A stretch of DNA of 64,000 nt from an uncultured Hyphomicrobiales bacterium (GTDB lineage Bacteria > Pseudomonadota > Alphaproteobacteria > Rhizobiales > Beijerinckiaceae). The position numbers and the translations under genes were made by a program. This document shows positions 1 to 7,388 of this stretch, in pieces. Below the pieces are notes generated by a model. It worked only from the letters and a program-made list of their open reading frames with translations, did no database searches and was not told the DNA's origin. The stretch spans positions 33,359-97,358 of the forward strand of contig CAINED010000087.1 of NCBI GenBank assembly GCA_903847605.1, written 5' to 3'. Within the stretch, counting starts at the first letter, position 1; each line of letters begins with the position of its first letter.

Positions 1-303
1 ACCACGGGCCTTGTTCGTAACCCGGAATTTCCCGATCTTCCGCCAATCGCGGAGACCGTACCGAATTACGAAGTCGGCGTTTGGTACGGCTATGTCGCGC
101 GGCGCGGCACGCCGGATGACATCGTGGCAAAACTCAATGGCGCGCTCGTCGCCGGGCTCGCGGACCCCGCCGTGACGAAAGGCATTTCCACACTCAACGC
201 CGAACCCATGCGCACGACCCCGGCGGAGTTCGACAAGCATGTGCAGGCGGAGCAAGATCGCTGGGGCAAGGTCATCAAGGCCGCCAATATCAGGCTGAAT
301 TGA
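1..303 (+). CDS. Bug-family tripartite tricarboxylate transporter receptor, C-terminal part
   Basis: The window opens inside this gene; 100 codons remain, ending in TGA. The fragment reads TTGLVRNPEFPDLPPIAE, then a WYGYVARRGTP segment and a terminal helix with W and IKAANI. This pattern is typical of the C-terminal lobe of Bug (TctC-type) periplasmic receptors, which bind small carboxylates for tripartite tricarboxylate transporters. The same ending recurs in the receptor at 18570. The downstream amidohydrolase on the same strand, 43 bases away, may act on the imported compound, but that is inference. The N-terminus and signal peptide lie outside the window. Confidence 0.85.
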   Translation, partial: TTGLVRNPEFPDLPPIAETVPNYEVGVWYGYVARRGTPDDIVAKLNGALVAGLADPAVTKGISTLNAEPMRTTPAEFDKHVQAEQDRWGKVIKAANIRLN

Positions 304-346
304 AATACGTCCGTTTTGGAAACAAGAAGAAGAAAGCCAACACCTC

Positions 347-1312
347 ATGAGCACCGCGCAAGCGCATCGCATCGACGTTCATCATCACTTCTGGCCGCGC
401 AGCTATATGAAGGAGGAGCAGGAGCGCAATCCCAACTACAAGCACAGCTCCGCCAATGCCCAGCGCCTTCTGAACTGGTCTGCCGAGCAGGCGGTCGAAG
501 CGATGGATGCGAACGGCATTGCGGCAGCGATCGGTTCGATATCGACGCCCGGCGTGTGGTTCGGAGATGTGCCTGCGGCGCGACGCCTGTCGCGTCAGTG
601 GAACGAGGAAGGCGCAAAGACCGTGCAATTCAGGCCGAAGCGCTTTGGCTTTTTCGCAGTCGTCGCGCCGCCGGACACGGAGGGCGCCTTGAGCGAAATC
701 GACTACGCGCTGGGCACACTCAACGCAGAGGGCATCGCGCTGCTTTCAAATTATGATGGCAAGTCGCTTGGCGATCCGGCCTTCGCGCCTGTCTTCGACG
801 AGTTGAACCGCCGCAAGGCCGTCGTCTTCGTACATCCGACCATGCATCCCGCAACGGCGAAACTTATTCCGGGCCTCGTGCCGCAAGGGATCGAATTTCC
901 CTTCGAGACGACGCGCTCGATCACCAGTCTCGTGCTGACGGGAACGCTGGCGCGCTGCCCGGACATCAAGTTCGTCTTTTCGCATGGCGCGGGCGTGCTG
1001 CCCTATCTCGCCGAACGTATCGAACATGTGGGATCTAGCGTGCAGGAGTTTCGCGACAACAATCCGCAGGGCATCCTGCACGCGCTGAAGGGGCTTTATT
1101 GCGATACGGCTTCCGCCAACAGCGCGCCGCAGCTCGCCGCGATGCTCAAATTCTTTCCCGCTTCGAATATGCTGTACGGAAGCGATTTTCCCTTCGTCAA
1201 ACCCGAGCGCGACCTGCACGAATTCCTCGCATACGACATGCCCGCCTCGACACGCGCGGCGATCGAGAATGGCAATGCGAAGGGGCTGTTTCCGCGATTT
1301 GCGGACACGTAA
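347..1312 (+). CDS. Amidohydrolase family 2 protein (ACMSD-like decarboxylase/hydrolase)
   Basis: A 321-residue cytosolic metal-dependent hydrolase of the amidohydrolase-2 family, which includes aminocarboxymuconate-semialdehyde decarboxylase and related aromatic-acid decarboxylases. The N-terminus carries the metal motif DVHHHFWP (HxH-type ligands); VFVHPTMHP near residue 165 and FSHGAGVLPYL near 210 supply further candidate ligands; YGSDFPF near 285 holds the conserved late aspartate. Length suits the family. The start has only a weak purine-rich ribosome site. It follows a solute-receptor gene on the same strand, consistent with a small catabolic unit. The substrate cannot be named from sequence. 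Confidence 0.8.
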   Translation: MSTAQAHRIDVHHHFWPRSYMKEEQERNPNYKHSSANAQRLLNWSAEQAVEAMDANGIAAAIGSISTPGVWFGDVPAARRLSRQWNEEGAKTVQFRPKRFGFFAVVAPPDTEGALSEIDYALGTLNAEGIALLSNYDGKSLGDPAFAPVFDELNRRKAVVFVHPTMHPATAKLIPGLVPQGIEFPFETTRSITSLVLTGTLARCPDIKFVFSHGAGVLPYLAERIEHVGSSVQEFRDNNPQGILHALKGLYCDTASANSAPQLAAMLKFFPASNMLYGSDFPFVKPERDLHEFLAYDMPASTRAAIENGNAKGLFPRFADT

Positions 1313-1324
1313 GCGGCAGAGCCA

Positions 1325-2152
1325 TCAGGGCCTGTAATATTCCTGCACAGTTTCCCATGCGACGTTCTGCAGGAAAGCCGCGGTCTCCTGATCGAGGCCG
1401 CCTTGCCATTTCGATCCCACCGGCGACTTGCCGAACAGCGCCGCATAAGATGTGGCGGCGGCGAGATAGGAGCCAGCGAGACTGGGATGACGCTTATCGT
1501 CGGCATAAAGATTGAGGTTCGGCCGCTTCGCAATGGAGCGGGCGAAGGCGAGACCCGCGGGAATGACAAGCGCATTGAGTTGATTGCCCGCGCGCGTATA
1601 TCGCTCCGCGAGTTGCGCGGTCATCTCCGGCTTGTCGGAATAGGCCCACGACATGAAGAGAACCGGTTCAGCTCCGTGCTTGCGCACCGCATCCGCATTC
1701 CTCACAGCAAAATCGTCGAAGACCGCGCCGAGTTTGGGATGAATGGGACACTGGCTGCAGTCCATGATGACGGCGATATCGAACAACTTCTTCAAGTCGT
1801 TGAAGACGACGTTGTTGCTGGCATCGAAGCTATAGTTGCCGATGGCTTTCGGGCGGAAATATGATTCCACATCGTGCCAGTCGAGGCCCGAGCCGCTGAT
1901 CGTCACCATGGTGCTGCGATATCTGTAGGAAGGATCGGCCGCTGCGACGAAACGCGAGATCATCGTGTGCAAGCCATTATTGTAATAAAAGAAGCTGTTG
2001 CCGATAAGGATCGCCGAAGTTGGCGCACCGACGGCTGGCCTCTTCATGCTCGGCTGAGTCAGGGCGGTCTGGGCATGGCCTGCTGCCATCCCGCAGACGA
2101 GCGATGCCGCGAATGATGCAGTTAGACAGAATTTCCGGACAAGCTCTCGCAC
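1325..2152 (-). CDS. Exported SGNH/GDSL-type hydrolase
   Basis: About 275 residues with a signal peptide (basic start, hydrophobic core, cleavage near AGHAQ). After the leader, ILIGNSFFYYNNG resembles SGNH block I with its serine, and DDKRHPSLAGSYLAA near the C-terminus resembles block V with the Asp-x-x-His pair. These suggest a periplasmic esterase or lipase-like hydrolase; the substrate is unknown. I prefer a GTG start at 2152 because AGGGGGGAG sits about 7 bases upstream; an upstream TTG at 2170 would put the ribosome site inside the gene. Three minus-strand genes (GST, YdcF-type, this one) follow each other. Confidence 0.7.
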   Translation of the reverse strand: MRELVRKFCLTASFAASLVCGMAAGHAQTALTQPSMKRPAVGAPTSAILIGNSFFYYNNGLHTMISRFVAAADPSYRYRSTMVTISGSGLDWHDVESYFRPKAIGNYSFDASNNVVFNDLKKLFDIAVIMDCSQCPIHPKLGAVFDDFAVRNADAVRKHGAEPVLFMSWAYSDKPEMTAQLAERYTRAGNQLNALVIPAGLAFARSIAKRPNLNLYADDKRHPSLAGSYLAAATSYAALFGKSPVGSKWQGGLDQETAAFLQNVAWETVQEYYRP

Positions 2153-2223
2153 GGCACTCTCCCCCCTCAACTCGTGCGCGACAATAGTTGCGCAGTTCTA
2201 TGACGGGGGCAAGCGTTCGTGAA

Positions 2224-3021
2224 TTATGGCCCCGGCAGCAGCGCGCTTGTCCTGCCGGTGAGATAATAGGCGACAAGCCCGATCCATTCTCGCACGGCGC
2301 GATCGGTATGCTTTAATCCAAGACGCGCTTCGGCGGAGGGGCGAAAGTAGTCCCTGTTGTCCCCGAGCGAGGTAAAATCGACGGGAAACGGCACAACGGC
2401 AAAATCCGCCTTGCGGAAAATGCCGATGGACCGCGGCATGTGATAGGCCGATGTCACCAACAGCCATTGCTCGCCGGACTTCGGCTGCACGAGCGCTTTG
2501 GTGAACTGCGCATTCTCATGCGTGTTGCGCGACTTGTCCTCAAAGGTCAGCCGCCGCTCGTCGAGACCGAGCGACAGGAACAGCTTTCGCGCGATGTCGC
2601 TTTCGGTGATGTCGGACCCGCGCAAAGCCGCCGTGCCGCCCGTAAAGACAATGCGCGCATTCGGGAAGCGCCGCGCCAGAGCGACGGCTTCCGTCATCCG
2701 CCCGCCCGCTTCGGAAAGTTCGATCGTGCCGCGCGCCTTGCTAAGCGTCTCGTCGACCCCGCCGCCGAGAACGATGATACCAGTTGGATTCAATTTCGCG
2801 ACATCCAGCACGGGAAAGCGATCTTCAAGCGGCCGCAACAGCGCGAGCCCCAGCGGCATGATGCCGAACATCGTGTAAAGCAGCGCGGCGGGAATGATGA
2901 ACCAGCGCGCGCCACGCCAGCGTGCGCGCGCGAGCGCAATCGCTCCAAGAATGATCAATAGGCCGATGAAGTTCGAAGGCGCCATAAGCGCCCAGAAGAT
3001 CTTGGAGAGGTAGAAGAACAT
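2224..3021 (-). CDS. YdcF/ElyC/SanA-type DUF218 membrane protein
   Basis: 265 residues. Two hydrophobic segments lie at roughly residues 8-30 and 38-58, followed by a DUF218 domain with GIIVLGGGVDE, RIVFTGGTA and a late VTSAYHMPRS motif. These are the glycine-rich and SAYHMxR signatures of the YdcF/ElyC/SanA family, inner-membrane proteins linked in other bacteria to envelope integrity and peptidoglycan or vancomycin tolerance. The catalytic activity is not established for the family. It lies 36 bases after a GST gene on the same strand; no functional link is evident. Confidence 0.85.
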   Translation of the reverse strand: MFFYLSKIFWALMAPSNFIGLLIILGAIALARARWRGARWFIIPAALLYTMFGIMPLGLALLRPLEDRFPVLDVAKLNPTGIIVLGGGVDETLSKARGTIELSEAGGRMTEAVALARRFPNARIVFTGGTAALRGSDITESDIARKLFLSLGLDERRLTFEDKSRNTHENAQFTKALVQPKSGEQWLLVTSAYHMPRSIGIFRKADFAVVPFPVDFTSLGDNRDYFRPSAEARLGLKHTDRAVREWIGLVAYYLTGRTSALLPGP

Positions 3022-3057
3022 AACGCGAGCTTGGCGTTAAATCGTGGCGCTCATGTG

Positions 3058-3675
3058 TCAGGTAATCGGCGTGAGGATGATCTTCTGCGCGGCCGGCCGG
3101 CTCATCAACTGGTCGAACCAGCGCTCGAGATGAGCGTGCGTCTGCCGCTCGACGGGCAGATGATACCAGCGATGAATGGTTGGCCCGAGCACGCATTCGA
3201 CCGCGGAAAACTCATCGCCGCCGATCCACTTGCGGCTGGCGAGCCAGGCGTCGAGCGCGGCGAGATTGACTTCGGTCTTCTTGCGGCCGGCGTCGACGGC
3301 TTCAGGCGACTTGTCGCCGATGCCGCGGATCATGGGCGCGAAGATCGCATTGATGGGCGCGAGCAAGGTCGTCTGCTGCCAGTCCATCCAGCGGTCCTGA
3401 TCGGCCTGCGCGCGAATGTCGGACGGCCAGAAGTTCCCCTTGCCATACTTGCGCGCGAGATAGCGCACGCAGGTATTCGACTCCCAGAGAATGAAACCCT
3501 CGTCGTCGATGGTCGGCACGACGCCGTTCGGATTCATCGCGCGATATTCCGGCGTATTGTTCACGCCAAAATGCAGGCCCGCATCGATGCGCTCATAGGG
3601 AACGCCAAGTTCCTCCAGCGCCAGCAGCGGCTTCTGCACGTTGATGGAATTGGTGCGGCCCCAGATTTTCAGCAT
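3058..3675 (-). CDS. Glutathione S-transferase
   Basis: A 205-residue cytosolic GST-fold protein. The thioredoxin-like N-terminal domain begins MLKIWGRTNSINVQK, followed by NPNGVVPTIDDEG (the cis-proline before the beta strand) and WESNTCVRYLARKYG (the glutathione-binding Ser/Glu region). The all-helical domain follows from about residue 85. The first GST domain resembles the beta/theta-like bacterial classes, with serine in NSINV as the likely activating residue. GGGAAACGCC just upstream of the ATG offers a ribosome site. Substrate is unknown. Confidence 0.88.
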   Translation of the reverse strand: MLKIWGRTNSINVQKPLLALEELGVPYERIDAGLHFGVNNTPEYRAMNPNGVVPTIDDEGFILWESNTCVRYLARKYGKGNFWPSDIRAQADQDRWMDWQQTTLLAPINAIFAPMIRGIGDKSPEAVDAGRKKTEVNLAALDAWLASRKWIGGDEFSAVECVLGPTIHRWYHLPVERQTHAHLERWFDQLMSRPAAQKIILTPIT

Positions 3676-3736
3676 GGCGTTTCCCGTCGCGTCGTTGGCG
3701 CGACAATGCCGTCACACAGGGGAAATCGCAATGGGC

Positions 3737-4417
3737 TCAACGCCCGCAGAGAAGATCGCCCGTGCCGGCGTCTGCGATCACGGTATTGCCGTTGCAAATG
3801 CCGCCCGTACAGTTGGCGGCGAAGGAAAAGCGCGGCGTACCCGGCGGCACGCGCACGACGCCGCCAGCGGTGACGATGACCGAATCCCCTGCCCCGCTCA
3901 GCGTCACGCATTGGCGTGCAGCGATCGAACAAACGAGCGCCTGGGAGTTGTCCACCATCGTCACCAGGGTCCGGCCGCCCTGCGAAGATATATCGAGCAC
4001 GGTGCCGCGCACGCCGATGGTCGCGACGGGCGTATTGATCTTGTAGGCGTTCTTGTCGGATGCGCCCGTCGTGAAGCGGAAGGCGCCGCGCACAAGATTG
4101 ACGCCGATCGCCTGAGCCGTCGAACCGCCGGAATAGACGAACTGGTTCAGCACCACGCTGGAGGAAGGACCGACGGCAAGGTTGGTCTGGTCGAGGAAAA
4201 CGAGGCGGGCTGCCGAGGCCGCGCCTGTGCGAATGGTTTCGTTGCGGAAGACCGGTCCGCCGACCGAAAGGCCTGCTGTCCCGGAGGCGCTGACGCGCTG
4301 CACCTGGTTCTGCACGGCGGCGGCCTCGCCGATGCGTTGCTGGGCGGAAGCCGTGTCCGCCGCCGCCGAAAGCGCCGCCGCCAGCAAGGCCGTCTTGAGC
4401 AAATCCTTGAATCGCAT
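3737..4417 (-). CDS. Exported FecR-domain protein
   Basis: 226 residues from the chosen ATG, which is preceded by TGGAGA at a good distance; an upstream in-frame ATG at 4468 would add 17 arginine-rich residues. A signal peptide ends near TASAQQR. A FecR domain follows: VFRNETIRTGAASAARLVFLD, an AIGVNLVRGAFRFTTG strand and INTPVATIGVRGTVLDI, the hallmark TPxAxxGVRGT signature. There is no FecI sigma factor or FecA receptor beside it and no inner-membrane helix besides the leader, so this is not a classical iron-signalling anti-sigma factor. Its role is unknown. Confidence 0.8.
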   Translation of the reverse strand: MRFKDLLKTALLAAALSAAADTASAQQRIGEAAAVQNQVQRVSASGTAGLSVGGPVFRNETIRTGAASAARLVFLDQTNLAVGPSSSVVLNQFVYSGGSTAQAIGVNLVRGAFRFTTGASDKNAYKINTPVATIGVRGTVLDISSQGGRTLVTMVDNSQALVCSIAARQCVTLSGAGDSVIVTAGGVVRVPPGTPRFSFAANCTGGICNGNTVIADAGTGDLLCGR

Positions 4418-4540
4418 GGGATGTCTCCACATGGAGGCAATCATGCGCGGCGGGCGGGCCCGGCGCAAGCCGCCCGGCCGGTTTCAGCGCTGCCACGAAA
4501 CAAGTTTTGCCCGCCTGTGCCCAATCGGCCACGCCCGGCT

Positions 4541-4924
4541 TCAGCGGATCAGCCGGACGTCGAAGGCGGGGGACAGGGTGACCCATCGCCGCTTCGCCGT
4601 ATAGATGGGCAGGGCCAACTGCCGCCCGAGGGCGAGGCAGAAGCGGTCGCCGAGCGAAAGGCCGAGGTGGCGAGTTTCAGCGCGCAGAAGGCCGGCGGCA
4701 AGCGCCAGCGCACCATCGACGGGAACGATTTCCAGCGGCCAAAGGCGCAGGGTCTCTTCGATGACAACTGGCGGCACGCCGTCGCCCGACAGTTTCGAGA
4801 CCACTTCCGCAAAATTGACCGATGAAATCGCCGCATCGGCGGCGATGGCGTCAGCAAGCGCCCTGCCGGGCTCATCTTGCAAGCTCGCGAGGACCACCGA
4901 CGCATCAAGAACCGCCTTCGCCAT
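4541..4924 (-). CDS. PIN-domain toxin-like ribonuclease (VapC type)
   Basis: 127 residues with a PIN fold: VLDASVVLASL at the start (first acidic residue D7), NFAEVVSKL (glutamate) and GLSLGDRFCLALG (aspartate). The fourth acidic position, usually in a TADRxW motif, reads TAKRRW here, so lysine replaces the acid. VapC-type PIN proteins cut RNA and are held inactive by a cognate antitoxin. The ATG follows the TAG of the AbrB gene with no gap, so the two are translationally coupled. The altered residue could weaken metal binding; whether the protein is active is unknown. Confidence 0.85.
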   Translation of the reverse strand: MAKAVLDASVVLASLQDEPGRALADAIAADAAISSVNFAEVVSKLSGDGVPPVVIEETLRLWPLEIVPVDGALALAAGLLRAETRHLGLSLGDRFCLALGRQLALPIYTAKRRWVTLSPAFDVRLIR

Positions 4925-5323
4925 CTATTCGTCTTCGCCCCACAAGGCCGGCCTGTCCGCCAGAAATTCGTCGCCGAGGCTGCGCCCCGGCGCGAGATGC
5001 GCACGCAAGGTCTCGCGCGCCTGCGCAATGGCCGCAGCAGGCGTAATGATCCGCACTTCCTTGCCTACCAGCGTCAGCATCACCTCCGCCCCCTCCTCCA
5101 TTCCAGCGGCGGCGCGGAAGGCGGCAGGGATTACGACCCGTCCACCCGGTCCCACCCGGGTGCGCCCGCGCGGCGGCAACTCGACCGGCGCGTAGGGCGG
5201 CAGGACAACTTTCCCTGTTGCCGCGTCGACCGGCGGCGAGAGCGGCGGCTGCCCCTGCCCCTCGGCAAAGCCGGACGGCTGATGGGCCGGGCCCAAAATG
5301 GCCGATTTGCGCTTTGATGTCAT
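4925..5323 (-). CDS. AbrB/MazE-type antitoxin with proline-rich N-terminus
   Basis: 132 residues from ATG 5323. The SpoVT-AbrB swapped-hairpin DNA-binding domain is near the C-terminus: RTRVGPGGRVVIPAAFR followed by AGMEEGAEVMLTLVGKEVRI. The first 45 residues are proline-rich and unlike the usual short antitoxin. The gene ends with TAG directly abutting the PIN gene, the normal antitoxin-toxin order. An alternative ATG at 5389 lies within the last codons of the upstream RelE-like gene (overlap ATGACTGA) with GGCGGGAAG before it, and would add 22 residues; then a weak palindrome at 5337-5360 would be coding. Start choice is uncertain. Confidence 0.8.
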   Translation of the reverse strand: MTSKRKSAILGPAHQPSGFAEGQGQPPLSPPVDAATGKVVLPPYAPVELPPRGRTRVGPGGRVVIPAAFRAAAGMEEGAEVMLTLVGKEVRIITPAAAIAQARETLRAHLAPGRSLGDEFLADRPALWGEDE

Positions 5324-5336
5324 ATCTTGATCAGAA

Positions 5337-5360
5337 TGACATATTCTATCAATATTGTCA
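5337..5360. promoter_or_regulatory. AT-rich imperfect palindrome ahead of the AbrB-PIN pair
   Basis: The arms TGAC-ATATT and AATAT-GTCA pair with one bulged base around a GATAG/CTATC centre. It lies just before the inner ATG (5323) of the AbrB gene in otherwise GC-rich DNA, where an autoregulatory AbrB-family operator would be expected. No convincing -35/-10 pair accompanies it, so its role is inference. Confidence 0.35.
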
Positions 5361-5381
5361 CCAAAATACGCGCCTGCGCGC

Positions 5382-5648
5382 TCAGTCATAAACTTCCCGC
5401 CGGTGTGCGACCCGGACGACGAGCACCACGAGTATGTAGTCCTCTATCCGGCAGACGAGCCGGAAATCGCCGACGCGATAGCGCCAAAGTCCATCGAGAT
5501 TGCCAACCAACGGTTTCCCGAAACGTCGTGGATTTTCAGGTGTCGCTATGCGGGTGCGCAGGTAGCGCAGGATCGACTTTCGTGCTGGCGCTCCGAGCTT
5601 GCGCAATTCGCGCGCCGCAGCCGGATCGAACTCGACCTTCCAGACCAT
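5382..5648 (-). CDS. RelE/ParE-superfamily toxin
   Basis: 88 residues from ATG 5648 (a TTG at 5654 overlaps the previous stop). The sequence shows the ParE/RelE layout: an N-terminal strand and two helices (FDPAAARELRKLGAPARKSI), NPRRFGKPLVGNLDGLWRYRVGDFRLVCRI, and a final VVLVVRVAHRREVYD. The G-LWRYRVGDFR segment is diagnostic. RelE members cleave mRNA on the ribosome and ParE members poison gyrase; sequence alone does not decide. It begins two bases after the stop of the ribbon-helix-helix gene, its probable antitoxin, and its end overlaps the possible long start of the AbrB gene. Confidence 0.87.
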   Translation of the reverse strand: MVWKVEFDPAAARELRKLGAPARKSILRYLRTRIATPENPRRFGKPLVGNLDGLWRYRVGDFRLVCRIEDYILVVLVVRVAHRREVYD

Positions 5649-5650
5649 GC

Positions 5651-5875
5651 TCAAGCGCCGTCGCGCAACTCGTCGTGAAATTCGCGTTCAAGCTCCTCCA
5701 GCGAAACCCGCGCCGCGCCGCGCTTCAGACGACGTTCGGCGAGAAAGATATCCTCCAGATCCTCGATATGCTTGAGGATGGCTTCGCGGGCATAAAAGCT
5801 CTTGCTGCGGCCGGTCCGGCGCGCGAGGTCATCGAGCCGCTTTTCGATTTCGGGGGGTAAGCGAAGGGCGAGCAT
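5651..5875 (-). CDS. Ribbon-helix-helix antitoxin (RelB/CopG type)
   Basis: 74 residues. MLALRLPPEIEKRLDDLA is the ribbon strand plus first helix and RTGRSKSFYAREAILKHIEDLED the second helix of an RHH DNA-binding domain; the C-terminal tail (RRLKRGAARVSLEELEREF) would wrap the toxin. GGAG lies 9 bases before the ATG. The stop is two bases from the toxin start. A strong palindrome at 5887-5912, immediately upstream, is a plausible operator for autoregulation of the operon. A longer in-frame reading back to 6268 overlaps another gene and is rejected. Confidence 0.85.
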   Translation of the reverse strand: MLALRLPPEIEKRLDDLARRTGRSKSFYAREAILKHIEDLEDIFLAERRLKRGAARVSLEELEREFHDELRDGA

Positions 5876-5886
5876 GGCGCAGACTC

Positions 5887-5912
5887 CAGTTGCTATACGT
5901 GTATAGCAACTG
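5887..5912. promoter_or_regulatory. 26-bp palindrome, likely operator of the toxin-antitoxin operon
   Basis: Perfect 12-base arms CAGTTGCTATAC and GTATAGCAACTG flank a two-base GT centre. It lies 11 bases before the RHH antitoxin ATG and just outside the GGAG ribosome site. The minus-strand TATACA inside one arm could be a -10 element. RHH antitoxins commonly bind such short palindromes; binding here is inference. Confidence 0.7.
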
Positions 5913-5933
5913 CGGGACGGCTTCAAGAACCGC

Positions 5934-6419
5934 TTACCCCTTCCGGCAAGCCTTGATCCGCCAGAGCCCGTCCGGCGGCGCGGCGTCCGGCCGGTCGTCT
6001 TTCGCATCGGCGTTCGCACGGTCCCACATGGCCGTCGAGAGCCGGTCCAGCAGCATATAGGCGACGGGGTTCGGCCCCTTGTTCCAGGCATCCGCCGATT
6101 TGAGATTGGCGCGGAACAGGAAGACGCGACTCTCAAGTCCATCGCCTTCGGCATTCGGCGGGCGGTCCTCGTCGAGATTGAGGTTTCCAGTGCCGCCCTG
6201 ATAGGAACCGATGAAAGGGACGGTCCGCCCGCTCGCGGCGCGCAACACAAAGCGATAGCTGTCGCCATCGCGCGAAACGCTCATGACAAAACTGCCGGGT
6301 TTGTCCACGGGCTCGAAGTCCGCGCGCGCGAGCGGGCATTCGCGCGCGAACGCGGGAGCGGCGGAAACAATAACTAACATGCCGAAGAGTTTTGCGCGCA
6401 CGATGAACTCCGAACTCAC
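5934..6419 (-). CDS. Exported protein of unknown function
   Basis: 161 residues, not recognised. The first 25 residues look like a signal peptide (VRAKLFGMLVIVSAAPAFA before RECPLAR). The mature part has DGDSYRFVLRAASGRTVPFIGSYQGG and LNLDEDRPPNAEGDGLESRVFLFR, mixed beta-like segments, and two cysteines (one near the mature start, one six residues from the end) that could form a disulphide. No catalytic motif is evident. It sits between the toxin-antitoxin block and the AT-rich island, on the same strand as both. Confidence 0.55.
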   Translation of the reverse strand: MSSEFIVRAKLFGMLVIVSAAPAFARECPLARADFEPVDKPGSFVMSVSRDGDSYRFVLRAASGRTVPFIGSYQGGTGNLNLDEDRPPNAEGDGLESRVFLFRANLKSADAWNKGPNPVAYMLLDRLSTAMWDRANADAKDDRPDAAPPDGLWRIKACRKG

Positions 6420-6456
6420 GCCTGCTTACATCGAAGCAGATTCATATGCACCCGCA

Positions 6457-7365
6457 TCACCAAATGATCGTTCGGCTTCCCATATTCTCCAATGATGCGG
6501 TTCTTCTAGCCAAAGCCCTCATATTTTCCGACACCTGCAAACTGACCGAGACCAATGGCACGCTATCGTCTCTTGAGTCATCTTTAAGTTTCCCGACAAC
6601 CACTCCAAAACAGTCGGCTGAGAAGTTGGGAAACTCGATTAGCCAACGCCTACGAACATTTTCAATCAAGATAGCACTTTGGTTTGAGCGACTATGCAAT
6701 AACTGTCGCAGTTCATGATGTTTACTGGCCAGAATTCCAAAATACCTGCGAAATAAATCTTTTAATTCAATTCTATCGCCTAGTGTTTTGATTAAACTCA
6801 ATTGCGCGGCAGTAGTCTTATTGTCGACGGAAAGTCGTTCCGTCTCAAAATAAAATTCCGCAAAGTACGTGACCTGCGTTAGATCTCGGCTCCGCCCTCG
6901 TCCGAATGACGCATGGGTAGTCGCTAGATCGTTGTGATGCACATAATTTCTCAATTTTGTAATCGCAATGCATTCCAACGATCCTTCTTTCAATTGTTTG
7001 GAAAAATCTAATTGGATTGAAGGCTCAATTTTCTATACCTTTTTCAACTGAATGTTTTCAACGTATAACGATACGCTTGACAGATACGAATGGGCCAGCC
7101 GACCCGCTTCGACTCGAATATCGTGTAATTCGCCTACTTCATCTATTTGATACAACAAGCCGTCGAGCTTTACTTCGAAAATGTACTTCTCGAAATTCTT
7201 GTAGCTCTCGCTTACTAAAAAATATTTTTCTTCAATATTTTGTATAGCACGCAAATTCTGCTGAGCATGATTTATATCGTCGAATTCGCCCTTCGAGATA
7301 CGTATTTCCTTCGCCGAGCCAAGAACATGGTCCCAAATCGCATAGCCGGTATATGGAATTTTCAT
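6457..7365 (-). pseudogene. AT-rich gene of unknown function split by an in-frame amber codon
   Basis: From ATG 7365 (GAAGG at -9) a frame runs 110 codons to TAG at 7035-7033 (last residues NIQLKKV) and continues in exactly the same frame, without any shift, for another 191 codons to TGA at 6457. After the TAG it reads KIEPSIQLDFSKQLKEG. The second half has only a TTG start without a clear ribosome site, so one 302-codon gene interrupted by a nonsense change is more likely than two genes. The whole stretch is far richer in A+T than its neighbours, suggesting horizontal origin. The product is helix-rich; I recognise no family. Confidence 0.65.
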
Positions 7366-7388
7366 GATGTGACCTTCGCGATCTAACC

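Noticed and set aside
5651..6268. Long in-frame extension of the RHH antitoxin
   Set aside because: It overlaps the exported-protein gene and crosses the operator palindrome; the inner ATG has a proper ribosome site.
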